From: Candidatus Nitrosopumilus sp.
GTDB lineage: Archaea; Thermoproteota; Nitrososphaeria; Nitrososphaerales; Nitrosopumilaceae
Direction: 5' to 3'
DNA length: 11,663 nt
Assembly: GCA_018657375.1 (NCBI GenBank)
Contig: JABHXI010000153.1
Span: 1 to 11,663, forward strand
The translations under genes were made by a program, and so were the position numbers. Below are positions 1-6,399 of the stretch, piece after piece (positions within the stretch are counted from its first letter, which is position 1; each line of letters starts with the position of its first letter). The notes beneath the pieces are model-generated. The model was not told where the DNA came from and did not search any database. It worked only from the letters and a program-made list of their open reading frames with translations.

Positions 1-37
1 CAGATAAAGAAAATAATTGATAAATTAAAAATTATAA

Positions 38-1564
38 TTAAATGACAGAGTCTTTTGTTTTGAAAACTCTTTTGAAATAATCAGATGGCTCATTAGGTTC
101 TTCAACATCATTTGTAATTCCAGCTAAATTCTTTGCTAAATTCTTCTTGTAACCTACTTGCATTTGTCGTTGAATTTGGATTCTTTGAGCCTGTGGTGAA
201 CCTGCACCATGCATAGATTCTGTAAGATACCCAACTGAATTTCTACCAAGCGTCATATTTTCTATTAATCTTAAAATTCTCATTCTATTTTCTACATCTA
301 CACCTTTTCTTCCAGCAAGATATTTTTTTAACATTGGACCAGCTTCGGGATGTCTAAAATCTTGTTCGGATGGTAAGGTGACCATTAATCCACCTGCAAT
401 ATCTTGGGCCAATCTACTAATTTCATATGGGAATCTAGTAACATTGTGTTTACAAACTTGTGCAAGCATGTCATCATTTAGATAAACACCAGATTTCATT
501 TTCTGTCCTTGGTGCGAAGATGCAATACCAGCTGCAAAAATTGTTTCGTTGAGATGAGTCATCTCAATAATTTTATCTTTAATGTGAGAAACTTTTGGTA
601 CTCCATTATAATCTGCAATTGTTGCAGCAGCACCAATTAAGACATCGCCCAGTCCAGTTTTACAAACATAACTACGTCTGTGATAACAAGTAAAACGTTC
701 AACTAACATTGATGCAAATTCAAATTCACCATTCATGAAAATTTTATTCCATGGGATAAACACTCTATCTAAAATCATTAAAGCTTCTTGTCCACCAAAC
801 TTTGCATTACCAGAATCAATATCGCCCTCCTCCATAGCTCGAGTATCACAAGATTGTCTACCGTAAATGTAAGTTAGTCCTTCAACATCTGCAGGAATTG
901 CACCTACAATTGCCCAATCTTTGTCACTTTCAGTTAATCTAATAGTCGGCATTAAAATTATCCAATGAGAATTTATGCAACCGGTTTGGTGTGCTTTGGC
1001 TCCAGATACATAGACCCCTTTCTCATCACTATCGACTACGCGTGTGAATAAATCAGGATCATCTTGTTCTGATGGACCCTTACTTCTATCACCTTTTGGA
1101 TCAGTCATTGCACCACCAATTACAAGATTTTCTTTTTGAACCATTTTTACAAATTCTAAGAATCGTTTATGATAATCAGTTCCATGTTTTTCATCTATTT
1201 CAAATGTAGTTGAATGTAAAGAATTCATGGCATCCATACCAACACATCTTTGAAAACAAGTACCAGTATTTTGTCCCAATTTTCTTTGCATTTTATTTTG
1301 TAAAACTAAATCCTCTGCACTTTCTGCAATGTGTAAAAATCTATTAACCTTCAATCCAGTAATTGACGAATCAGCAGAAGCAAGTGACTCTTCACGCATT
1401 GCAAGATCATAAGTTTCAGCAACTGCGTTAATTGATGGCCTGATGATTGGGTGATCCACAGGTTCTTTAACTAATTCTCCAAAAAGATAAATTTTGAGAT
1501 TTCTATTTCTAAGACTTTCAATATAATCATCACCAGATCTAATTACTTTTGAGTCAGCAGACAT
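38..1564 (-). CDS. abfD: 4-hydroxybutyryl-CoA dehydratase (radical FAD/[4Fe-4S] enzyme)
   Basis: This cytoplasmic enzyme dehydrates 4-hydroxybutyryl-CoA to crotonyl-CoA by a ketyl-radical mechanism with FAD and a [4Fe-4S] cluster. In ammonia-oxidising archaea it is a key step of the 3-hydroxypropionate/4-hydroxybutyrate CO2-fixation cycle. The 508-residue product is full length for the family. Cluster ligands visible by comparison with the Clostridium aminobutyricum enzyme are C103 and C107 (TCFQRC), H295 (CYHRRSY) and C301. Other family landmarks are the acyl-CoA-dehydrogenase-like middle section (GGAMTDPKGDR at 150-160, AKAHQTG at 189-195) and DIAGGL near 388. The start ATG lies about 25 nt below a box A (1585-1594), giving an essentially leaderless mRNA. 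It is the last gene of a minus-strand run, 70 bp after the gene for the preceding enzyme. A T-rich tract on the minus strand follows the stop codon. Identity is very secure; the role in the autotrophic cycle is inferred from lineage and neighbour. Confidence 0.96.
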   Translation of the reverse strand: MSADSKVIRSGDDYIESLRNRNLKIYLFGELVKEPVDHPIIRPSINAVAETYDLAMREESLASADSSITGLKVNRFLHIAESAEDLVLQNKMQRKLGQNTGTCFQRCVGMDAMNSLHSTTFEIDEKHGTDYHKRFLEFVKMVQKENLVIGGAMTDPKGDRSKGPSEQDDPDLFTRVVDSDEKGVYVSGAKAHQTGCINSHWIILMPTIRLTESDKDWAIVGAIPADVEGLTYIYGRQSCDTRAMEEGDIDSGNAKFGGQEALMILDRVFIPWNKIFMNGEFEFASMLVERFTCYHRRSYVCKTGLGDVLIGAAATIADYNGVPKVSHIKDKIIEMTHLNETIFAAGIASSHQGQKMKSGVYLNDDMLAQVCKHNVTRFPYEISRLAQDIAGGLMVTLPSEQDFRHPEAGPMLKKYLAGRKGVDVENRMRILRLIENMTLGRNSVGYLTESMHGAGSPQAQRIQIQRQMQVGYKKNLAKNLAGITNDVEEPNEPSDYFKRVFKTKDSVI

Positions 1565-1584
1565 GAATTAATTATTCTTAAGTT

Positions 1585-1594
1585 CTATAAATAG
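1585..1594 (-). promoter_or_regulatory. Box A (TATA element) of the dehydratase gene
   Basis: On the minus strand the sequence CTATTTATAG is centred about 25 nt upstream of the ATG at 1564. Archaeal transcription starts about 25-28 nt downstream of the box A centre, so the start site should fall at or next to the A of the ATG. This gives the dehydratase its own promoter even though it follows the synthetase gene by only 70 bp. Confidence 0.6.
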
Positions 1595-1634
1595 TCTAAA
1601 TTCCACAACAGATAATTTTACGAATAAAATACGG

Positions 1635-3731
1635 TCATAGCCCAATTCTAACATCTAAAATTTTACAACCTTTTCCTTTTTCCATCACAAGAACAGGATT
1701 CATGTCTAATTCTTTGATCTCTTTAAAGTCAGAGACTAGTTGAGAAAGCCTCTGAATGCATTCAGATAGTTTTGCAATATCGGATGGTTTTTCTCCTCTA
1801 ACGCCTTGAAGAAGTTTTTGTGTTTTAATTGAGGCAATCATATCATCTGCTTCATTATTTGTTACGGGTGCAAGTTTGAAGGTAACATCCTTTAGAACTT
1901 CTACATAGATTCCACCCATCCCCAACATGATTACTGGGCCAAATCCAGGCTCCAGTTTAGAACCAATGATTAATTCTTTACCACCTTTGACCATCTCTAC
2001 AATCAAAACTCCCTTTATCTCAGCATTTTTGTCATATTTTTTAGCATTTTTGATAATTGTTTTGTATGCATCTTTAACTTCGGCATCGTTAGTTAGATTT
2101 ACTTTAACTCCACCAGCATCAGACTTGTGAATAATTTGAGGGGATGCAATTTTCATCACAACAGGGTAACCAATTTTTTTTGCAGTTTTTACAGCTTCTG
2201 CTTCGTTTGTAGCAAGTGCACTAGCAGGAAGAGGTAGACCATATGCTTTGAGAACTTCTTGACCCTCTTCCTCTAAAAGGTTGGGTCTCTTTTCTTTTTT
2301 AACTTTATCAAAAATTTTCTGTGCTTTTGCTTTGTTAACTTTGAATTTAGTAATTTTACCAGTAGGGGATTTAATCCAGTTTCTAAATCTAATCATTGCG
2401 GCAAGAGTTCGAATTGCACCTTCAGCATATGTATAATATGGAACATTACCCTTTGCTAAAATTTCTCTATTGGTAATTCCTTCATCTAATCCCATTAAAC
2501 TAGCAAGCATTGTTTTTTTGTATTTTTTTGACATGCTAACAATTACATTTGCAAGTTCGTCATAATCTAAAGTTCCAGAAGGAGTACACATTGAAATAAC
2601 TGAACCAACTTTTGGATGAGCAAGTACACGATCTAAAACATTATTGAATCTATTAGAATCAGCATCACCTACAATATCAACAGGATTTCGGGAACTGCCC
2701 CAAGGTGGAATCACAGCATCAATTTTTTTTCTAACAGTATCAATATTTGCCATTTTAATATTCAGTTTAGAACATGCATCAGTTGAAATAATTGCAGGCC
2801 CACCTGCATTTGAAACAATTACAAGATCACCTGCTAATGGCAATGGTTGTTTAGAAAATGCAGTTGCATAATCAAATAGTTCTTCCATGGTGTCAACTCT
2901 AATTGCACCAGATTGCTTTAGTAACGCATCATAAATTTCATCAGAACCCATTAAAGCTCCAGTATGAGACATTGCAGCTTTTGCACCTTCAGGACTACGC
3001 CCAGATTTAAGGACAAGAACCGGTTTTTTGAGTTTTTTAGTAATGTTTTTACAAACTTTAAGAAATTCCTGACCGTCACCCATATCCTCAAGATACATTA
3101 CAATAACTTCAGTTTGTTTATGATTTGCAAGAATTTTGAGAATATCTACTTCACTCATTGCAGCTTTATTTCCAAGACTTACAACGGCTGAAAAACCAAT
3201 TCCTTGTGCACTAGCATCTTCAACTAATGCTGCACAGATTGCACCACTTTGTGATACAAGTGCAATCTTTCCAGATTTTGGAGTGATTTTGAGAAAAGTA
3301 GAATTCATCATTGTTTTTGGGTCAAGATTCATGACACCAAGACAGTTTGGTCCAATAATTTGGATTTTGTATTTTTTAGCTATCTCTTTAATTTCTTCTT
3401 CACGTTTTGCACCTTCTTCGTCAACCTCCTTGAATCCAGCTGTTATGATAATCACACCTTTAATTTTTTTCTTTCCACATTCTTCTAGAACGGATGAAAC
3501 AAGAGTATTTTTAATTACAATAACTGCAAGATCGATTGATTTTGGAACATCTAAAACAGTCTTGTATGCTTTTTTAGAAAAAACTGTTTCTCTTGAAGGA
3601 CTAATTGGATAAACAACTCCTGTAAAACCATTAATAATATTAGATGTAATTGTAGCACCGACACTGCCAGGTTTATCAGATGCACCTATCACTGCAATAG
3701 ATTTTGGGGATAAGAAAACAGATTCTACCAT
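1635..3731 (-). CDS. 4-hydroxybutyryl-CoA synthetase, ADP-forming (acyl-CoA synthetase of the NDP-forming family)
   Basis: The protein activates a carboxylic acid with CoA and ATP, releasing ADP and phosphate. The ADP-forming family conserves more energy than AMP-forming ligases. Its 698 residues fuse both halves of the family. The N-terminal CoA-binding Rossmann domain begins with IAVIGASDKPGSVG (12-25), followed by a ligase/CoA domain with IIGPNC (125-130) and LVSQSGA (158-164). The phosphohistidine is H256 in SHTGAL. A C-terminal ATP-grasp domain (about 485-698) contains VVMKIASPQIIHKSDAGG, with the second conserved histidine at H535, and the late motif LDMNPV. The adjacent 4-hydroxybutyryl-CoA dehydratase points to 4-hydroxybutyrate as substrate. 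The same gene pair in Nitrosopumilus maritimus (Nmar_0206/0207, from memory) has this biochemical assignment. Substrate cannot be read from sequence alone: a paralogue of the same family activates 3-hydroxypropionate in these archaea, and acetate-type substrates are known for others. The start ATG has a well-placed box A. Confidence 0.92.
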   Translation of the reverse strand: MVESVFLSPKSIAVIGASDKPGSVGATITSNIINGFTGVVYPISPSRETVFSKKAYKTVLDVPKSIDLAVIVIKNTLVSSVLEECGKKKIKGVIIITAGFKEVDEEGAKREEEIKEIAKKYKIQIIGPNCLGVMNLDPKTMMNSTFLKITPKSGKIALVSQSGAICAALVEDASAQGIGFSAVVSLGNKAAMSEVDILKILANHKQTEVIVMYLEDMGDGQEFLKVCKNITKKLKKPVLVLKSGRSPEGAKAAMSHTGALMGSDEIYDALLKQSGAIRVDTMEELFDYATAFSKQPLPLAGDLVIVSNAGGPAIISTDACSKLNIKMANIDTVRKKIDAVIPPWGSSRNPVDIVGDADSNRFNNVLDRVLAHPKVGSVISMCTPSGTLDYDELANVIVSMSKKYKKTMLASLMGLDEGITNREILAKGNVPYYTYAEGAIRTLAAMIRFRNWIKSPTGKITKFKVNKAKAQKIFDKVKKEKRPNLLEEEGQEVLKAYGLPLPASALATNEAEAVKTAKKIGYPVVMKIASPQIIHKSDAGGVKVNLTNDAEVKDAYKTIIKNAKKYDKNAEIKGVLIVEMVKGGKELIIGSKLEPGFGPVIMLGMGGIYVEVLKDVTFKLAPVTNNEADDMIASIKTQKLLQGVRGEKPSDIAKLSECIQRLSQLVSDFKEIKELDMNPVLVMEKGKGCKILDVRIGL

Positions 3732-3754
3732 AATATAGTGAATCTAAGATTTTG

Positions 3755-3763
3755 TATAATAAA
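3755..3763 (-). promoter_or_regulatory. Box A of the acyl-CoA synthetase gene
   Basis: TTTATTATA on the minus strand is centred about 28 nt upstream of the ATG at 3731. The predicted transcription start is within a couple of nucleotides of the start codon, so the message is probably leaderless. It lies in the 62-bp gap after the RNase H gene. Confidence 0.6.
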
Positions 3764-3793
3764 GTTATTCATAGAAATTTCTGATCCGGGATT

Positions 3794-4150
3794 TTAACTA
3801 CCAAGCATCTTACCTGCAAGATTTTCTTTTCTAGGAATCCAAATAATGGATATACTAGAAAATTTTGCAATTAGTACCCAAGATTCTCTGGCTAGATCAC
3901 GAAGTTTTTCATTATTTATAGCAAATTCATGATTTAGTTGATTCACAGTATTTTTTGAATCACTGTAAATAGTAATTTCATCGTTAGTTTCAACAAATTT
4001 TTTTAATGCCAAAATTATTGCCATATATTCAGCCTGATTATTTGTGATTTCTGATTTTTTTTCGTAAAATGACTCTCCAGTTTCTTTTACAAAAAATCCA
4101 AATCCACTGTTTGAACCACCAGAGCCATCAACATAAACACTAATTTTCAA
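3794..4150 (-). CDS. RNase HI-like protein (118 aa, TTG start, altered C-terminal catalytic position)
   Basis: RNase HI fold proteins cleave the RNA strand of RNA/DNA hybrids with a two-metal D-E-D-D centre. Visible landmarks are D8 in VYVDGSGG, E41 in NNQAEYMAIILAL, and D64 in IYSDSKNTVNQL. Near the C-terminus the usual N-x-x-A-D motif reads ENLAGKMLGS, so the fourth acidic position (113) appears to be Gly. The family is normally 120-150 residues, so this is a minimal form. A longer frame opens at the ATG at 4198, but its extra 16 residues are hydrophobic and precede the first beta strand (KISVYVDGS). The TTG at 4150 places the start just before that strand, about 35 nt after a box A and a few nt after a GAGGGT stretch, so I prefer it. 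The gene is divergent from the radical SAM gene. Family assignment is firm; full catalytic activity is uncertain. A reduced or non-catalytic hybrid-binding role is possible. Confidence 0.85.
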   Translation of the reverse strand: MKISVYVDGSGGSNSGFGFFVKETGESFYEKKSEITNNQAEYMAIILALKKFVETNDEITIYSDSKNTVNQLNHEFAINNEKLRDLARESWVLIAKFSSISIIWIPRKENLAGKMLGS

Positions 4151-4179
4151 TTTTATACCCTCTATAGTCAGAATAGAAA

Positions 4180-4190
4180 CTATAAAAAAG
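4180..4190. promoter_or_regulatory. Shared AT-rich box A region between RNase H and radical SAM genes
   Basis: CTATAAAAAAG (plus) reads CTTTTTTATAG on the minus strand, a good archaeal box A centred about 35 nt before the TTG at 4150. The same element is centred about 36 nt before the plus-strand ATG at 4221, so it could serve both directions with leaders of about 10 nt. Whether one or two TBP sites are used cannot be told by eye. Confidence 0.4.
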
Positions 4191-4220
4191 ATAATCAAAC
4201 AAAGTGAAATGAATTAGAAT

Positions 4221-5102
4221 ATGATGCTAAATTATGATGCACCGATGTATAGACCTCCATCAGAGGCCAGGTCATTAATTTTTCAAGTTACATTAGGTTG
4301 CTCATTCAACGAATGTTCATTTTGTGATATGTATAGATCAAAAGAATATTCAGAGAGATCATGGGATGATGTTAAGGCTGAAATTGATATGATGGCAAAT
4401 TATGTGCCAGATACAAAGAGAGTATTTCTTGCAGATGGGGATGCATTAAATCTTGATTCTGAATACATGATTAAAATTTTAAAATACATTAGAGAAAAAT
4501 TTGCAAATATTGAAAGAATTTCATGTTATGCAATGCCCATGAACATTTTGAAAAAAACTCCTGAAGAATTAAAGAAAATGAATGAAGCAGGACTAGATAT
4601 GTTCTATTTGGGAATTGAAAGTGGTTCAGACATTGTTTTGAAAAAAGTAACCAAAGGCGCAGTTGCAAAAACAATCATCAAATCTGTCAACAAGGCAAAA
4701 GAAGCAGGTTACATTATGTCATGCATGGTGATTTTAGGTTTAGGTGGAAAAAAATATTCAAAAGATCACATCAAAGGAACAGCAGAAGTGATCAGTGCAT
4801 GTTCGCCTAATTATGTTGGTGCGTTAACACTTTATCTAGAAAATGGAATTAAGCAGGAATTTGTTGAGAAATACGAAGGTGAATTTGTTAAGATAAATGA
4901 TGATGAATCATTAGACGAACTATACGAGTTAGTTAATCAAATCAATACAAAACAAGAAATTGTATTTAGAGTAAATCATGGTTCAAACGCATATACTGTA
5001 AAAGGAACATTTCCACAAGATAAACAAGAAATGTTAGAAAAAGTTGAGTGGATGAAAGACCATCCAGAAATTGTACGTCCTCAAGGAATTAGAGGATTTT
5101 AA
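4221..5102 (+). CDS. Radical SAM protein of unknown substrate (GCSxNxCxFCxMY family)
   Basis: Radical SAM enzymes use a [4Fe-4S] cluster to split S-adenosylmethionine and start radical chemistry. The cluster motif is C27, C32 and C35 (GCSFNECSFCDMYRSK). The CX4CX2C spacing differs from the canonical CX3CX2C but is usual for this family, whose bacterial and archaeal members are often loosely annotated as coproporphyrinogen-oxidase-like. Further radical SAM landmarks are DGDALNL at about 72-78, YLGIESGSD at about 129-137 (the SAM ribose-contacting GxESG strand) and the following VTKG segment. The 293 residues are full length, with no auxiliary Cys cluster and no B12-binding domain visible. Two consecutive ATG codons (4221, 4224) could serve as start. 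It is monocistronic in appearance, divergent from the RNase H gene, and followed by a long non-coding stretch. The substrate is unknown; the neighbours do not specify it. The heme annotation that databases may give should not be trusted. Confidence 0.88.
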   Translation: MMLNYDAPMYRPPSEARSLIFQVTLGCSFNECSFCDMYRSKEYSERSWDDVKAEIDMMANYVPDTKRVFLADGDALNLDSEYMIKILKYIREKFANIERISCYAMPMNILKKTPEELKKMNEAGLDMFYLGIESGSDIVLKKVTKGAVAKTIIKSVNKAKEAGYIMSCMVILGLGGKKYSKDHIKGTAEVISACSPNYVGALTLYLENGIKQEFVEKYEGEFVKINDDESLDELYELVNQINTKQEIVFRVNHGSNAYTVKGTFPQDKQEMLEKVEWMKDHPEIVRPQGIRGF

Positions 5103-5146
5103 ATTCAAAATTATTGTTTAAAATCAGAATAACTCTTGAAAAGATT

Positions 5147-5250
5147 AGGAATAAACCCTGCCTATTGCATACCCGCTCCAAGAGTATCGTGCTCGTACAC
5201 AATAGGCAACCTAAGCATGCCATACATGCATTAGATAACAAATTATTTTT
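5147..5250 (+). ncRNA. Candidate structured small RNA (two hairpins, T-rich end)
   Basis: A box A-like TTTAAAATC lies at 5117-5125, about 27 nt before 5147. The presumed transcript then contains TGCCTATTG (5159-5167) pairing perfectly with CAATAGGCA (5200-5208). After a symmetric 2x2 internal loop, TAC (5170-5172) pairs with GTA (5195-5197). A second hairpin follows: CTAAGCATG (5211-5219) pairs with CATGC-a-TTAG (5225-5234) with a single bulged A. The transcript would end in the T-rich run TTATTTTT at 5243-5250, a typical archaeal termination signal. Alternatively the structures belong to the 3' end of the radical SAM mRNA or its terminator. I recognise no known RNA family. Promoter and terminator placement are inferred; the stems are directly visible. 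Confidence 0.35.
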
Positions 5251-5280
5251 CATACCTACATTAATTGATTAAGAATGTCA

Positions 5281-5355
5281 CTGGTAACCGAAGTTACCAG
5301 CGGAGAATTATTTTGTTTCGTAACCGAAGTCACTAACATACAATAACCAATTCTC
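5281..5355 (-). ncRNA. Candidate minus-strand RNA element with two cUUCGg hairpins
   Basis: Read on the minus strand, CTGGTAAC-TTCG-GTTACCAG (5300-5281) forms an 8-bp stem capped by a C(UUCG)G tetraloop, an exceptionally stable RNA loop. A second element, GTGAC-TTCG-GTTAC (5333-5320), forms a 5-bp stem with the same loop. Its one non-Watson-Crick pair is G-U on the minus strand but an A-C mismatch on the plus strand, which favours minus-strand transcription. GAGAATT/AATTCTC (5349-5355 with 5303-5309) pairs around the second hairpin. On the plus strand the shared 11-mer GTAACCGAAGT is an exact direct repeat (5284-5294 and 5320-5330). I see no strong box A about 27 nt upstream and no close T run, so transcript boundaries are unknown. 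It could also be a DNA-level palindrome bound by a regulator. Confidence 0.3.
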
Positions 5356-5560
5356 GTGGCGTGCAAATTGTAATTTTATGAATTCATGAGTTTACAAAAA
5401 CGTTGTTGTTTGATTACTTCCACAATAGTATCCTTTAGTATCAATATTCTAAAAAAACTTACTCCACCCATTTGTTCCATATCTTACAAGAAAAACCCTT
5501 TTTCAAAGCAAAATTAACTTTTGAGAAACGGTAAACCCGTAGTTTTTGTCAAATTAAAAA

Positions 5561-5818
5561 TTATAAGTTCTCAACTACAGACTTTAGATTTTCAGGTAAA
5601 TCCGGCAACTCAGTATGACTTTCATTATTTTGAAGAACCTCAGGACCTATTCGTCTTACTATTTGAGTTGCAATCAGAGTGTCAATATTTCTTTGAATAT
5701 CTTTTTCGCTCATTATAATTTTCAATTTTTCAAAAACAGTTTCCTCATTTTCATATTTTTTAATTCCATATTGAACTAGGATAGTTTTTTCAGTAGATGA
5801 AAATTCAGTCATATGCAT
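5561..5818 (-). CDS. Small charged hypothetical protein (85 aa), possibly winged-helix-like
   Basis: I do not recognise the family. The 85 residues are mostly predicted helix and rich in Glu, Lys and Ile, with no cysteine, signal peptide or membrane segment. The order TEKTILVQYGIKKY, then EETVFEKLKIIM, then SEKDIQRNIDTLIATQIVRRIG could be the three helices of a compact helix-turn-helix fold, but no wing is obvious, and the C-terminal 25 residues look disordered (ELPDLPENL). Start: ATG at 5818, with an alternative ATG two codons later. Support for it being real comes from a good minus-strand box A (TTTTTTATA, 5850-5858) about 36 nt upstream and from the T-rich stretch right after the stop. An overlapping plus-strand frame (5521-5718) has only a TTG start and looks like a shadow. 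The gene is divergent from the CPAC membrane protein gene and may share its promoter region. A regulatory role is speculation. Confidence 0.65.
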   Translation of the reverse strand: MHMTEFSSTEKTILVQYGIKKYENEETVFEKLKIIMSEKDIQRNIDTLIATQIVRRIGPEVLQNNESHTELPDLPENLKSVVENL

Positions 5819-5848
5819 AAACCAAAATTAAAGGGTAAAAATCTTTTG

Positions 5849-5858
5849 TTATAAAAAA
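5849..5858. promoter_or_regulatory. Box A region between the divergent 85-aa and membrane protein genes
   Basis: TTATAAAAAA (plus), reading TTTTTTATA(A) on the minus strand, is the only clear TATA-type element in the 50-bp divergent spacer. For the minus gene it predicts a leader of about 9 nt. For the plus gene it predicts a start site near 5880, which lies inside the annotated frame and would favour the internal ATG at 5893. Confidence 0.4.
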
Positions 5859-5868
5859 CCCTTAAAAT

Positions 5869-6384
5869 ATGATAGAGGTTAAATCACATTACATGCAAAC
5901 CAAAATAGAATTAATATCCAATGTATTAAGAATAAAAAAATTTGCAATAATTGGAATAGTAAGCGGAGTAGGTTTAGGAATAATTTATTATTTTTTGACA
6001 ATGTCAATGTTGCCAACTCATTTTGATACAGCAGTGGAATTAGCACCGCATTACATTCTAACATCAATTGGGTTAACAATAGCAATCTCAACATTAGCTG
6101 GAATTAATTTTGCAATGATGGCATACAAGATGAATCAAATTAAAAAAATGAATTCAGTTAAAAGTAATTCATCAGCAATATTTGGAGGAATATTTGCAGC
6201 ATTTACACCTGGTTGTCCTGCATGTACAGCACCATTAGCAGTAATTTTAGGAGCGGTTGGAGGATTATCATTATTTCCAATGCAAGGATTAGAATTAAAA
6301 TTTATTTCAGTTGGAGTATTGGTGTTTTCAATTTATTGGATTACAAAAGGATTACAAAATAAAAGCTGTTGCAAGATAGGATAA
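5869..6384 (+). CDS. Integral membrane protein with intramembrane CPAC motif
   Basis: I do not recognise a characterised family. The 171-residue protein has about four membrane segments (roughly 25-45, 62-86, 103-135 and 143-161). The striking feature is C116 and C119 in FTPGCPACTAPLAVILG, at the start of a hydrophobic, small-residue-rich segment. A second pair, C167-C168, is in the C-terminal tail (NKSCCKIG). A CxxC in or at the membrane together with a tail CC suggests thiol-disulfide exchange or passage of a soft metal such as Cu or Hg. Similar GCPxC membrane proteins occur in archaea and bacteria without firm function. The start is uncertain: ATG at 5869 gives 171 residues, while ATG at 5893 gives 163 and agrees better with the box A at 5849-5858. 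Both starts precede the first membrane segment. It is divergent from the 85-aa gene and convergent with the cyclase gene, with only 15 bp between the stop codons. Confidence 0.8.
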   Translation: MIEVKSHYMQTKIELISNVLRIKKFAIIGIVSGVGLGIIYYFLTMSMLPTHFDTAVELAPHYILTSIGLTIAISTLAGINFAMMAYKMNQIKKMNSVKSNSSAIFGGIFAAFTPGCPACTAPLAVILGAVGGLSLFPMQGLELKFISVGVLVFSIYWITKGLQNKSCCKIG

Positions 6385-6399
6385 TAAAATATTAAAAAA

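Larger units (their letters stand above)
5103..5560. other. 458-bp non-coding stretch rich in inverted repeats
   Basis: I find no convincing protein gene here. The stretch holds four clear secondary-structure elements: a 9-bp perfect inverted repeat (5159-5167/5200-5208), a 9-bp hairpin with one bulge (5211-5234), an 8-bp hairpin with a tetraloop (5281-5300), and a related hairpin (5320-5333) enclosed by a 7-bp stem (5303-5309/5349-5355). The right part (5360-5560) is AT-rich with no clear structure; a 34-codon minus-strand frame (5376-5480) lacks a convincing promoter. I looked for the SRP RNA tetraloop region, the RNase P P4 core (GGAGGAAAGTCC-like), the 5S rRNA and a tRNA T-arm, and did not recognise any of them on either strand. 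Confidence 0.7.

Noticed and set aside
3136..3612. Long (158-codon) plus-strand frame antisense to the acyl-CoA synthetase.
   Set aside because: The opposite strand encodes clear CoA-binding and phosphohistidine motifs; the antisense frame has no recognisable domain and reflects codon bias.
4221..5102. Coproporphyrinogen III oxidase (HemN) assignment for the radical SAM protein.
   Set aside because: The CX4CX2C motif and short length differ from HemN, and no heme genes are adjacent; only the superfamily is supported.
5281..5333. Two-unit CRISPR-like or IS terminal repeat (GTAACCGAAGT twice).
   Set aside because: There are only two copies of 11 nt, 25 bp apart, with no cas gene, transposase or target-site duplication. 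The copies are explained better as two hairpins.
5103..5360. Known housekeeping RNA (SRP RNA, RNase P RNA or 5S rRNA) in the structured spacer.
   Set aside because: The diagnostic conserved segments were not found on either strand, and the stems do not fit these folds.
5376..5480. A 34-codon minus-strand frame (ATG at 5480, TAA at 5376).
   Set aside because: There is no box A at the expected distance and its composition is unremarkable; a frame of this length is expected by chance in such AT-rich DNA.
5521..5718. Plus-strand frame of 65 codons with TTG start.
   Set aside because: It overlaps the better-supported minus-strand 85-aa gene, has no ATG start and no promoter, and looks like an antisense shadow.
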